Of a DNA stretch of 14,865 bases, positions 1 to 7,466 are shown piece after piece. The DNA is taken from positions 1-14,865 of the forward strand of contig CAZIDB010000116.1 of assembly GCA_964537965.1 (NCBI GenBank). Reading direction: 5' to 3'. This stretch comes from SURF-24 sp964537965 (GTDB lineage Bacteria > Bacteroidota > Ignavibacteria > Ignavibacteriales > SURF-24). Within the stretch, counting starts at the first letter, position 1. Every line of letters begins with the position of its first letter. Made by a program: the position numbers and the translations under genes. The notes below the pieces were generated by a model. The model searched no databases. It was not told where the DNA came from and saw nothing but the letters and a program-made list of their open reading frames with translations.

Positions 1-3
1 GTA

Positions 4-453
4 ATGATTATAAAATTTTCAAATTTTGCTGACGGAGTTCATAAACTTGAATTCCAGGAAAAAACAGAGAAAATTGGATTAAAACAGCCATTTTTCGATG
101 ATTTGTCCTTAGTTGTCGATATGGATAAATCACACAGCCAGATTGTTATTAAAGGCAATTTGTCTGTAAAAGCAAAATATATCTGCGACAGATGCGATGA
201 TGAGTTTGTTGAAGAATTAAAAAATAATTTCCAGATTACTTATTTCTTTACAAACCAGTACGCGCAAAAAAATGAAGATGTGAATTTATATTTTTTATCT
301 CCTGAAAAAGATAAAATTGATCTTACAAATGATGTTAGAGATTTTGCACTATTAGCTGAACCAATGAAGAAATTGTGTAAACCGGATTGTAAAGGTTTGT
401 GTTATAAATGCGGTGCAAATTTGAATGTAGAAGAATGCAAATGTGAGAAATAA
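4..453 (+). CDS. DUF177 (YceD-like) protein
   Basis: This is a 149-residue protein of the DUF177/YceD family. Members are commonly encoded just before rpmF and are linked to 23S rRNA and 50S ribosome accumulation in bacteria and plastids; the exact role is unsettled. Two Cys clusters are visible: C-D-R-C in the middle (after KAKYI) and a C-terminal set reading CKPDCKGLCYKCG followed by ECKCEK. The GLCxxCGxNLN pattern is diagnostic of the family and suggests metal binding. The ATG at 4 opens at the window edge and the frame stays open through base 1, so the true start could lie upstream and no ribosome-binding site can be judged. The stop is 53 bp before rpmF, so the two are probably cotranscribed. 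Confidence 0.85.
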   Translation: MIIKFSNFADGVHKLEFQEKTEKIGLKQPFFDDLSLVVDMDKSHSQIVIKGNLSVKAKYICDRCDDEFVEELKNNFQITYFFTNQYAQKNEDVNLYFLSPEKDKIDLTNDVRDFALLAEPMKKLCKPDCKGLCYKCGANLNVEECKCEK

Positions 454-506
454 ATTTTAAATAAGAACAAGTTTTAGAAATAATAATAAACAAATAAGAG
501 AAAGAT

Positions 507-686
507 ATGCCAAATCCAAAACGCAGAATGTCCAGAACACGCAGAGACAAAAGAAGAACACATTATAAAGCTGATGCTCCATCTTTATCAACATGCAGCA
601 ACTGTGGTGAACTTAAATTGAATCATAGAGCTTGCCCAAACTGCGGATATTACGCATCCCGTTCGATGTTTGTACCTAAAGGCTAA
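507..686 (+). CDS. rpmF: 50S ribosomal protein bL32
   Basis: This is a 59-codon gene for bL32, a small protein of the large ribosomal subunit. The product starts MPNPKRRMSRTRRDKRRTHY, the strongly basic N-terminus typical of bL32. It continues with a zinc ribbon made of CSNC (residues 30-33) and CPNC (43-46), and ends YASRSMFVPKG. Presence of all four Cys marks it as the zinc-binding (C+) form. The ATG follows a purine-rich AGAGAAAG stretch. It sits between the DUF177 gene and plsX (8-nt gap to plsX), the conserved arrangement that ties ribosome and membrane-lipid synthesis in many bacteria. Confidence 0.96.
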   Translation: MPNPKRRMSRTRRDKRRTHYKADAPSLSTCSNCGELKLNHRACPNCGYYASRSMFVPKG

Positions 687-694
687 ACTAATCC

Positions 695-1726
695 ATGGAA
701 TTATCCCGGATTTCTTCTTATCCCAAAATTGCAGTAGATGCAATGGGGGGAGATTTTGCTCCTACTAATGAAGTAATTGGTGCGGTTCAGGCTTCAAATG
801 AAAATCAGGATATTGAAGTCTTTCTGGTTGGGAGAAGAGAAGAGATAATTAATGTTATCAATCAGAACAATTTAAAGTTCGATTTTAACAATATTATTCA
901 TGCAGATGAAGTAATATCAATGGGAGAAAATCCAACTACTGCTCTAAGGCAAAAACCTAATTCTTCTATTTCAATTGGAACCAGATTAGTAAAAGATAAT
1001 AAGGCTGATGCATTTGTTAGCGCCGGTAATACCGGTGCTGTTGTTGCAGCAGCTACTTTAATTTTAGGAAGATTAAAGAATGTTGAGAGACCAACAATCG
1101 GTTCATACTTTCCCAATTCAAGCGGAATCAGTACAGTTTTCGATGTTGGAGCTTTTGTTGATAGTAAACCTCAACATTTACTTAGCTATGGTATCTTGAG
1201 TAATATATTTGTTAAAGAGATTTACGGTATTGAAAGACCAACCATTGGAATTTTATCAACCGGTGAAGAAGAAGAAAAGGGTACAAAAATTACAAAGGAA
1301 GCATTTGAACTGTTTAAGAAAACAAAGTTGAATTTTATTGGAAACCTGGAAGGTAAGGATATCCTTACTGGTAAAGCTAATATCGTTATTTGCGATGGGT
1401 TCATAGGAAATGTTTTGCTTAAATTTGGTGAGAGTGTTCCCAAATTGCTTAAGCATTTGCTAAAGGAATATGCAAATAAAAACCTGATTAATAAAATAAA
1501 AATCGGTTTACTGAAAAATTCCTTCAAGGAAGCTATGACACCCTTGGATCCGAATCTTTACGGTGGAGTACCACTGCTGGGAGTAAATGGAAATTGTATT
1601 ATTGGTCATGGTTCAAGCTCTGTTCTTGGAATAAAGAATATGATTGTTCGTGCAAAGGAAATGATTGAAAAAAATATAGTAAACAAAATTGAAGAATCAT
1701 TAAAGGAATATTCAAACATTGGCTGA
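695..1726 (+). CDS. plsX: Phosphate acyltransferase PlsX
   Basis: PlsX is a peripheral membrane enzyme that converts acyl-ACP and phosphate into acyl-phosphate, the donor used by PlsY to start phosphatidic acid synthesis. The 343-residue length is normal. Family signatures run in order: KIAVDAMGGDFAPTNE near the N-terminus, GENPTTALRQKPNSSI, SAGNTGAVVAA, the ILSTGEEEEKGT loop, CDGFIGNVLLKFGE, and the C-terminal PLDPNLYGGVPLLG with IIGHGSS. The ATG at 695 gives a short 11-residue lead before KIAVDAMGGD; a weak AAAGG lies 12 nt upstream. The next in-frame ATG falls inside the DAMGGD motif, so 695 is the best start. Its last 8 nt overlap the fabH start, suggesting translational coupling. Confidence 0.96.
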   Translation: MELSRISSYPKIAVDAMGGDFAPTNEVIGAVQASNENQDIEVFLVGRREEIINVINQNNLKFDFNNIIHADEVISMGENPTTALRQKPNSSISIGTRLVKDNKADAFVSAGNTGAVVAAATLILGRLKNVERPTIGSYFPNSSGISTVFDVGAFVDSKPQHLLSYGILSNIFVKEIYGIERPTIGILSTGEEEEKGTKITKEAFELFKKTKLNFIGNLEGKDILTGKANIVICDGFIGNVLLKFGESVPKLLKHLLKEYANKNLINKIKIGLLKNSFKEAMTPLDPNLYGGVPLLGVNGNCIIGHGSSSVLGIKNMIVRAKEMIEKNIVNKIEESLKEYSNIG

Positions 1727-2729
1727 AAATCTTAATAAAAAAATAAACGCTGCTGTAACCGGCGTTGGGATGTACGTCCCGGATAAAATTTTTGATAATA
1801 AATATTTTGAATCTATTGTTGATACGTCTGACGAATGGATAACTACACGTACCGGAATTAAAGAAAGAAGAATAATTGAAAACGGCGCTACAAGCGATAT
1901 GGCTGCTTTTGCAGTTGATGATTTATTGAAGTCAACTAATTTAAAAGCAGATGAAATTGATGTTATTATTGTTGCAACTGTAACACCTGACATGTTTTTT
2001 CCTGCTACTGCATGTTTGGTGCAGAAAAAAGTTGGGGCAAAAAATGCCTGGGGTTTCGATTTATCTGCGGCTTGTTCAGGTTTTCTTTTTGCGTTAAGAA
2101 CAGGTGCAGCTTTAATAGAAAGCGGTGGATATAAAAAAGTTATTGTAGTTGGTGCAGATAAAATGAGCGCAATTACAGATTACACAGATCGTAATAATTG
2201 TATTCTTTTTGGTGATGCAGCTTCTGCTGTTTTATTAGAACCGACTGAAGATTTGAATTACGGGTTAATTGATACAATATTACACATTGATGGTACCGGC
2301 GAAAATAATTTACATATGAGAGGTGGTGGAAGTTCTAAACCCGCTTCTCATGAAACGGTTGACCAGAAATTGCATTACATTTATCAGGATGGCAAAGCAG
2401 TCTTTAAAGTTGCTGTTGTGGGAATGGCTGATGTTGCTTATGAAATGATGCTGAATCATAATCTTACTTCTCATGATATAAGATATCTTGTGCCTCATCA
2501 GGCTAACCTTAGAATTATTGATGCTACCGCTAAAAGAATGGGTATAGGACCTGAGAAAGTGATGATTAACATTCGGAAATACGGCAATACTACTGCAGCT
2601 ACAATTCCTCTTTGCCTAACGGAATATTATCGCCAAGGAAAAATTAGGCGAGGAGATAAACTGATTCTTGCTGCGTTTGGTGCAGGATATACCTGGGGTT
2701 CCGGTTATTTAGTGTGGAGTTTAGACTAA
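1719..2729 (+). CDS. fabH: Beta-ketoacyl-ACP synthase III (FabH)
   Basis: FabH starts type II fatty acid synthesis by condensing acetyl-CoA (or a branched acyl-CoA) with malonyl-ACP. The thiolase-fold catalytic triad is complete: Cys119 in DLSAACSGF, His260 in VPHQANLRI and Asn290 in KYGNTTAATIP. The TSDEWITTRTGIKERR segment (residues 36-51) and the C-terminal GAGYTWGSGYLVW are also typical. At 336 residues it is of usual size. The start is TTG at 1719, inside the last codons of plsX. No other plausible start precedes the first conserved strand (AAVTGVGMYVP), so the non-ATG start is well supported. The stop TAA shares a base with the fabD start (TAATG). Confidence 0.96.
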   Translation: MAENLNKKINAAVTGVGMYVPDKIFDNKYFESIVDTSDEWITTRTGIKERRIIENGATSDMAAFAVDDLLKSTNLKADEIDVIIVATVTPDMFFPATACLVQKKVGAKNAWGFDLSAACSGFLFALRTGAALIESGGYKKVIVVGADKMSAITDYTDRNNCILFGDAASAVLLEPTEDLNYGLIDTILHIDGTGENNLHMRGGGSSKPASHETVDQKLHYIYQDGKAVFKVAVVGMADVAYEMMLNHNLTSHDIRYLVPHQANLRIIDATAKRMGIGPEKVMINIRKYGNTTAATIPLCLTEYYRQGKIRRGDKLILAAFGAGYTWGSGYLVWSLD

Positions 2730-3643
2730 TGGGTAAAAGAGCTTTTATTTTCCCGGGACAAGGTTCGCAATCAATCGGAATGGCAAAAGATCTTTACGAT
2801 AATATGCCTGAAGCTAAAGAAATGATTCAGATGGCAGATGATGCAATTGGTTTTAAACTTTCACATGTTATGTTTAACGGACCGGAAGAATCATTGAAGC
2901 AGACAGAGAATACACAACCTGCTATATTTCTTCATAGTGTTGTATTGGTTAGCCAGTTCAGAAATTTTACTGCGGATATGACTGCCGGACATTCGCTTGG
3001 TGAGTATTCTGCTTTGGTTGCATCCGGAGCAATTCAATTTTATGATGCGATCCAGGTTGTTCGTACACGCGGATTGGCTATGCAGAAAGCCGGTACAATA
3101 AACAAAGGTACAATGGCAGCAATTGTTGGATTAGCTCCTTCTGTTCTTGAAGATATTTGTAAAGAAGCTTCAACTGTTGGAATTGTTCAATGCGCTAATT
3201 TCAATTCGCCTGGTCAGATTGTTATCTCAGGTTCAGTTGATGGCGTTAAAAAAGCTATGGAAATTGCAAAATCTAAAGGCGCTAAGTTAGTTAAAGAACT
3301 TGTTGTTAGCGGAGCATTCCATTCACCTTTAATGGAACCGGCAAAAGATGATCTGGTTGTAAAATTAAATTCAACTAACATCTATAATGCTAAGATTCCT
3401 GTTTATGCAAACGTTACAGCTAAACCTGTTACAGATAAAGAAGAAATAAAATCACTTTTAATTTCACAGTTGAATGCCCCGGTTAGATGGGAAGAAACAA
3501 TTCAAAATATGATTAAAGATGGAGCCGATGAGTTTGTTGAAATTGGTCCAGGTAAAGTTCTGCAAGGTCTTGTAAAAAGAATTAATCCGGACGTTAAATG
3601 TCTGGGTATTGAAAAGTTTTCTGATTTGGAGAAATATCTTTAA
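2729..3643 (+). CDS. fabD: Malonyl-CoA:ACP transacylase (FabD)
   Basis: FabD moves malonyl from CoA to the phosphopantetheine of ACP, supplying the extender for FabH and FabF. I start it at ATG 2729 (304 residues), which overlaps the fabH stop as TAATG; an in-frame GTG at 2714 would add five residues but breaks the usual M-x-K-x-A-F-I-F-P-G-Q-G-S-Q opening. Catalytic features are present: the oxyanion GQGSQ near residues 10-14, nucleophile Ser89 in AGHSLGEYSA, the malonyl-binding Arg114 in RTRGLAMQ, and His198 in SGAFHSPLM. GPGKVLQGLVKRI closes the fold. The stop again overlaps the next start as TAATG, so the chain fabH-fabD-cysteine-rich protein looks translationally coupled. Confidence 0.96.
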   Translation: MGKRAFIFPGQGSQSIGMAKDLYDNMPEAKEMIQMADDAIGFKLSHVMFNGPEESLKQTENTQPAIFLHSVVLVSQFRNFTADMTAGHSLGEYSALVASGAIQFYDAIQVVRTRGLAMQKAGTINKGTMAAIVGLAPSVLEDICKEASTVGIVQCANFNSPGQIVISGSVDGVKKAMEIAKSKGAKLVKELVVSGAFHSPLMEPAKDDLVVKLNSTNIYNAKIPVYANVTAKPVTDKEEIKSLLISQLNAPVRWEETIQNMIKDGADEFVEIGPGKVLQGLVKRINPDVKCLGIEKFSDLEKYL

Positions 3644-4224
3644 TGGTTGAAGAAACACCGAAAATTATTAATGGATTAAAAATAGATCCTGAGATTTTTA
3701 CTTTTAAGTTCAGTTGCAAATGTACCGGTGAATGCTGTCACTATGGTGTTTATACAGATTTTAAGGAATATGAAGCTATTATGGCTATTCAGGATAAGAT
3801 TATTCCTTTGATGGACGAAACCCAGCCGGCATTACCGGAAACCTGGTTTGAAGAACCTGAACCTGATACAGATTTTGAATCAGGTGTTGCCGTTGGTACA
3901 GAGGTTTTTAATAACAAATGCGTATTCCTTGATAAAGATGGTTTATGCATACTACAAAGACTTGCAAATATTGAAGGTGTGGATAAATGGGAATACAAAC
4001 CCCATTACTGCATCCTTTACCCGTTTACAATTTATGAAAATACACTTACTATCGATACCGATCATATGAATAGATTAAAAACCTGCAATAACCAGCCGCA
4101 TGAAAACACTACAATGTATGAACATTGCCAGGATGAATTAATTCATCTTCTTGGAAAAGAAGGATTTGAGGAACTGGAAAAATATCATTTTGAATATTTA
4201 ACAAAGATAACAAAGGAGAAATAA
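3643..4224 (+). CDS. Cysteine-cluster protein (YkgJ/DUF3109-like)
   Basis: This 193-residue soluble protein has eight or more cysteines arranged like the YkgJ/DUF3109-type putative metal or Fe-S proteins. Near the N-terminus is SCKCTGECCHYG (Cys25, 27, 31, 32); then Cys93 and Cys102 in KCVFLDKDGLCILQ, Cys123 in PHYCILYPF, Cys148 in LKTCNN and Cys162 in EHCQDE. The CxxxCC...C.....C.L....P..C..YPF layout is the family hallmark. No signal peptide or membrane segment is seen. It is embedded between fabD (TAATG overlap) and fabG (1-nt gap), so it is expressed with fatty acid genes. The function is unknown; a role in lipid synthesis is suggested only by position. The family assignment is by pattern, and DUF3109 versus YkgJ cannot be decided by eye. 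Confidence 0.75.
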   Translation: MVEETPKIINGLKIDPEIFTFKFSCKCTGECCHYGVYTDFKEYEAIMAIQDKIIPLMDETQPALPETWFEEPEPDTDFESGVAVGTEVFNNKCVFLDKDGLCILQRLANIEGVDKWEYKPHYCILYPFTIYENTLTIDTDHMNRLKTCNNQPHENTTMYEHCQDELIHLLGKEGFEELEKYHFEYLTKITKEK

Positions 4225-4225
4225 C

Positions 4226-4990
4226 ATGGAAGGACAGGCGAGAAGGGCAATTGTTACCGGAGGTTCAAGAGGCATTGGCCGTGCAATTGTAAAGGAACTG
4301 TCTAAAAGAAATTGTGAAAGCATTCTCATAACAGATATTGCTTTCATTAATGATGATAAAGAAGAATGCGCCAAAGAAATTCAAAATGAAATTGCAAGTT
4401 TTTCTAACACTAAGATATTTGCTTTCAAAGCTGATGCATCAAAATTTGAGGATGCGCAGGCAACCATTGATGAAGCTGTTGCGAAAATGGGCGGAGTAGA
4501 TATTCTTGTAAACAATGCAGGAATTACCCGCGATAATCTTCTGCTGAGAATGACTGAAGAAGAATTTGATAAAGTACTTGCTGCTAATCTTAAGAGTGTT
4601 TTTAATTATTCCAAAGCTGCATTGAAAAATATGATTTCTCAAAAGTATGGAAGAATAGTAAACATTGCATCTGTTGTTGGGTTAATTGGTAATGCCGGCC
4701 AGGCAAACTACGCAGCATCAAAAGCAGGTGTAATTGGATTTACAAAATCAATTGCAAGAGAAGTTGCAACAAGAAATATTACGGTTAATGCAATTGCTCC
4801 CGGTTTTATTGAAACTGCAATGACGGATAAACTAAATGAAAAACAAAAAGAAGCTCTTCTTGTTAATATACCTATGAAGAAATTAGGTAAACCGGAAGAT
4901 ATAGCCAAAGTTGTTGCTTTCCTTTGCAGTGCTGATGCTGATTATGTTACCGGTCAGGTTATTGCCGTAGACGGCGGAATGACGATGTAA
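4226..4990 (+). CDS. fabG: 3-oxoacyl-ACP reductase (FabG)
   Basis: FabG is the NADPH-dependent reductase that turns 3-ketoacyl-ACP into 3-hydroxyacyl-ACP in each elongation round. It is a classical short-chain dehydrogenase of 254 residues. The nucleotide-binding TGGSRGIG is at 11-18 and NNAG at 96-99. The catalytic tetrad is Asn121, Ser149, Tyr162 and Lys166 (in NYAASKAG), and the end is AVDGGMTM. A clear AAGGAG at 4213-4218 lies 7 nt before the ATG, the strongest Shine-Dalgarno in this stretch. The segment around residues 41-60 (DDKEECAKEIQNEIA) is slightly longer than in many FabGs. Context next to fabD and acpP favours true FabG over another SDR. Confidence 0.94.
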   Translation: MEGQARRAIVTGGSRGIGRAIVKELSKRNCESILITDIAFINDDKEECAKEIQNEIASFSNTKIFAFKADASKFEDAQATIDEAVAKMGGVDILVNNAGITRDNLLLRMTEEEFDKVLAANLKSVFNYSKAALKNMISQKYGRIVNIASVVGLIGNAGQANYAASKAGVIGFTKSIAREVATRNITVNAIAPGFIETAMTDKLNEKQKEALLVNIPMKKLGKPEDIAKVVAFLCSADADYVTGQVIAVDGGMTM

Positions 4991-5007
4991 ATAATAATTT
5001 TAAAAAG

Positions 5008-5030
5008 TTTTGTTCTTTTCATTATATTTG
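5008..5030 (+). promoter_or_regulatory. Possible promoter for acpP
   Basis: In the 90-nt gap between fabG and acpP, TATATTTG at 5023-5030 fits the Bacteroidota -7 element TAnnTTTG exactly. A TTTTG lies 10 nt before it, closer than the usual -33 spacing of about 17-19 nt, and no properly spaced TTG is seen. The site is about 50 nt before the acpP ATG. A separate promoter would fit the need for abundant ACP. The region is very A/T-rich, so a chance match is possible. Confidence 0.35.
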
Positions 5031-5080
5031 AAACAAAAACAGGAATATTCAATAATAATTAACAATTTATAGGAGAAAAA

Positions 5081-5314
5081 ATGGATATTGAAGCCAAAGT
5101 AAAACAAGCAATTATTGATAAACTTGGTGTTGAAGAATCTCAGATAACACCGGAAGCTTCATTTACAAATGATCTTGGCGCTGATTCACTTGACATAGTA
5201 GAATTGGTCATGGGCATTGAAAGTGCTTTCGGACTTTCAATACCTGATGAAGATGCTGAAAAATTTAGTACAGTTGGTGAAGCTGTTAAATATTTAAAGG
5301 AAAAATTAGGTTAA
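5081..5314 (+). CDS. acpP: Acyl carrier protein
   Basis: This is a 77-residue acidic acyl carrier protein, the carrier of the growing chain for FabD, FabH, FabF, FabG and PlsX. The phosphopantetheine site is Ser36 in the invariant DLGADSLDIVELVM motif, followed by helix III (IPDEDAEKFSTVGEAVKYL). Length and composition are standard. AGGAG at 5071-5075 precedes the ATG by 5 nt. Unlike its upstream neighbours it is not overlapped: it has a 90-nt leader with a possible promoter and is followed at once by a hairpin terminator, so an abundant monocistronic acpP transcript is likely. It needs an AcpS-type transferase for activation; none is encoded in the window. Confidence 0.98.
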   Translation: MDIEAKVKQAIIDKLGVEESQITPEASFTNDLGADSLDIVELVMGIESAFGLSIPDEDAEKFSTVGEAVKYLKEKLG

Positions 5315-5319
5315 TTATT

Positions 5320-5350
5320 AGTAGCACAGGTTTTTATCTGTGCTACTTTT
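5320..5350 (+). terminator. Rho-independent terminator after acpP
   Basis: A perfect 10-bp inverted repeat, AGTAGCACAG at 5320-5329 and CTGTGCTACT at 5338-5347, encloses an 8-nt loop and runs into TTTT. It starts 6 nt after the acpP stop. It could end an acpP transcript or attenuate readthrough into fabF, 59 nt further on. Confidence 0.8.
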
Positions 5351-5408
5351 GATCTGATATTTTCACTTAATTATTTTTATTGTATTAAATTAGTTTAGGA
5401 GCTATCGA

Positions 5409-6653
5409 ATGAGCAATAGACGAGTTGTCGTTACAGGAATGGGTACTGTAAATCCGGTTGGTAACAACATAGATGAATTCTGGCAGGGTCTGCTTGAAGG
5501 TAGGAGTGGTGCAAACATCATTACAAAATTTGATCCTACTGGCTTTGAAGTACAATTTGCCGCAGAAGTTAAAAATCTTGATCCTTCCATATGGATTGAT
5601 AAGAAATCACTTAGACGACTTGATCCTTATGCGCAGTACGCTTTAATTACTGCTGAGATGGCTTTTCAAGATTCTAAACTTGATCTTGAAAAAGAAGAAA
5701 AAGATAGAATTGGAGTCATTTACGGCAGCGGTATAGGCGGAATGCTTACAAATCAACAACAACATTTCGTTTTCTTTAAGGAAGGTCCAACTCGCGTTAG
5801 CCCATTCTTTGTCCCAATGATGATTTCAGATATTGCAGCAGGACAAATCTCTATTAGGTTTGGTCTGAAAGGACCAAATTATGCAACAACTTCTGCCTGT
5901 GCAACATCTTCTCATGCAATTGGAGATGCGTTTATGCTAATTCAAACTGGTAGAGCAGATGTTATGTTCTGCGGTGGTAGCGAAGCCGCAATTACTGAAC
6001 TTTCAATTGCCGGATTTACGCAGTTAAAGGCTCTGTCAACATGGAACGACAGATACAAAGAAGCTTCCAGACCATTCGATAAGGATAGGAGCGGTTTTGT
6101 AATGGCAGAAGGTGCAGGAACTTTAATTCTTGAAGAATATGAACATGCGATTAAAAGAGGCGCTCATATTTATGCTGAACTTATCGGAATCGGGTTAACA
6201 GCAGATGCGCATCATATAACCGCACCAGCCCCCGGTGGCGAAGGTGCAGTTCGCTCTATGAGAGAAGCACTAAAAGATGCTGGTATTAAACCTACGGATA
6301 TTGATTACATTAATGCCCATGGCACTTCCACACAATTGAATGATGCTTCTGAAACCCAGGCGATCAAAACAGTATTTGGTGAGTATGCATATAAATTGCT
6401 TATAAGTTCTACAAAATCTATGACTTGTCATTTGCTTGGTGCAGCAGGTGCGGTTGAGGCTATTGCTTCAATTCTTGCAACTGTAAATGATATTGTTCCG
6501 CCTACTATTAATCTTGATAATCCAGATCCGGAATGCGATCTGAATTATTGCCCAAAGGTGCCTGTTAAAAGAGAAATTAATTATGCATTAAGCAACACGT
6601 TCGGATTCGGCGGTCATAATGCATCTTTAGTATTTAAAAAATATAGGGACTAG
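5409..6653 (+). CDS. fabF: Beta-ketoacyl-ACP synthase II (FabF)
   Basis: FabF elongates acyl-ACP with malonyl-ACP and shapes chain length and unsaturation. The KAS I/II thiolase-fold triad is complete: Cys164 in TTSACATSSHA, His304 in NAHGTSTQLND and His341 in KSMTCHLLGAAG, with Lys336 just before. The GFGGHNASLVF motif closes the protein. At 414 residues it has family length. AGGAG at 5397-5401 lies 7 nt before the ATG. A terminator stands between it and acpP, so fabF depends on readthrough or on its own promoter in the A/T-rich 5351-5396 stretch, where I see no convincing element. The stop is 2 nt from the rnc start, linking fabF and rnc. Confidence 0.96.
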   Translation: MSNRRVVVTGMGTVNPVGNNIDEFWQGLLEGRSGANIITKFDPTGFEVQFAAEVKNLDPSIWIDKKSLRRLDPYAQYALITAEMAFQDSKLDLEKEEKDRIGVIYGSGIGGMLTNQQQHFVFFKEGPTRVSPFFVPMMISDIAAGQISIRFGLKGPNYATTSACATSSHAIGDAFMLIQTGRADVMFCGGSEAAITELSIAGFTQLKALSTWNDRYKEASRPFDKDRSGFVMAEGAGTLILEEYEHAIKRGAHIYAELIGIGLTADAHHITAPAPGGEGAVRSMREALKDAGIKPTDIDYINAHGTSTQLNDASETQAIKTVFGEYAYKLLISSTKSMTCHLLGAAGAVEAIASILATVNDIVPPTINLDNPDPECDLNYCPKVPVKREINYALSNTFGFGGHNASLVFKKYRD

Positions 6654-6655
6654 GA

Positions 6656-7459
6656 TTGAACACAACGTTTCTTAGATTTTTAAGTCGTCTTGTATCTTCT
6701 AAGAAAATAAAATACAGTGATTTTCCTGATAGTTTTGCAAAACTTCTGAAAAACCGGGTGAAGCTTCTTGAAAATCTTTTGGGGTATAAAATAAAAGATC
6801 CTACTTTTTACATAAAAGCATTAACTCATCGTTCCTATGATGAGTTTGATGATTTCCACCTCCGTTCAAATGAAAGATTGGAATTTCTTGGTGACTCTGT
6901 TTTAAGTGTAATAGTTGCAGATTTTCTTTTCAAAAACTATCCAAAGGAAGATGAAGGTTTTCTTACAAAGACCCGTGCAAAACTAGTGAACCGAACTACA
7001 CTTGCCAAAGCAGCAGATAATATTAATCTTATGGATTATATGCTTGTTAGTAATAGCTTTGTGCATGCAACAAATGGTGTTAAAACAATAATTGCCGATG
7101 CACTTGAGGCGCTAATCGGTGCGATTTTCCTTGATAAGGGTTTGAAAAAAGCACAGGTATTTATAAATGAAATTCTTATTAAACCATTTGCTCACGACAG
7201 GCATCAGATGGAGGATAAGAATTACAAAAGTCAGTTGCTTGAATATACACAGGCTAACAAACTATCAAATCCATATTATAAAATTCTTAAAGAAGAAGGA
7301 CCTCAGCATTTAAAAACTTTTACGATTGAAGTTTTTGTAAACGATACCAGCTATGGTATTGGAATCGGTAAAAATAAAAAGGAAGCTGAGCAAAACGCAG
7401 CAAAAGAATCCCTTAAAAAAATTCATGTATCAACCCGTACATTAGCAGAGGCAGAATAG
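6656..7459 (+). CDS. rnc: Ribonuclease III
   Basis: RNase III is a homodimeric Mg-dependent endonuclease that cuts double-stranded RNA in rRNA precursors and some mRNAs. The nuclease domain carries the signature NERLEFLGD (residues 72-80) with catalytic Glu76 and Asp80, and the second acidic pair Asp148 and Glu151 in IADALEALIGAIF. The double-stranded RNA-binding domain covers about residues 187-256 (NYKSQLLEYTQ ... KKEAEQNAAKESLKKI). The start is TTG at 6656, 2 nt after the fabF stop; GG at 6652-6653 is too close to be a good Shine-Dalgarno, so coupling to fabF translation is likely. A roughly 30-residue basic lead precedes the domain, as in many Bacteroidota/Chlorobiota RNase III proteins. 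Total length is 267 residues. Confidence 0.95.
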   Translation: MNTTFLRFLSRLVSSKKIKYSDFPDSFAKLLKNRVKLLENLLGYKIKDPTFYIKALTHRSYDEFDDFHLRSNERLEFLGDSVLSVIVADFLFKNYPKEDEGFLTKTRAKLVNRTTLAKAADNINLMDYMLVSNSFVHATNGVKTIIADALEALIGAIFLDKGLKKAQVFINEILIKPFAHDRHQMEDKNYKSQLLEYTQANKLSNPYYKILKEEGPQHLKTFTIEVFVNDTSYGIGIGKNKKEAEQNAAKESLKKIHVSTRTLAEAE

Positions 7460-7466
7460 CTAATAT

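Noticed and set aside
335..550. Reverse-strand frame across the end of the DUF177 gene and the start of rpmF
   Set aside because: It is antisense to two well-supported genes and has a low-complexity translation.
2714..2728. Upstream GTG start for fabD
   Set aside because: ATG 2729 gives the canonical FabD N-terminus and the same TAATG junction as the next gene pair; the GTG adds residues unlike the family.
3643..4224. Reading the cysteine-rich gene as a ferredoxin or known fatty acid enzyme
   Set aside because: The Cys spacing does not fit CxxCxxCxxxC ferredoxins, and no fab enzyme has this layout.
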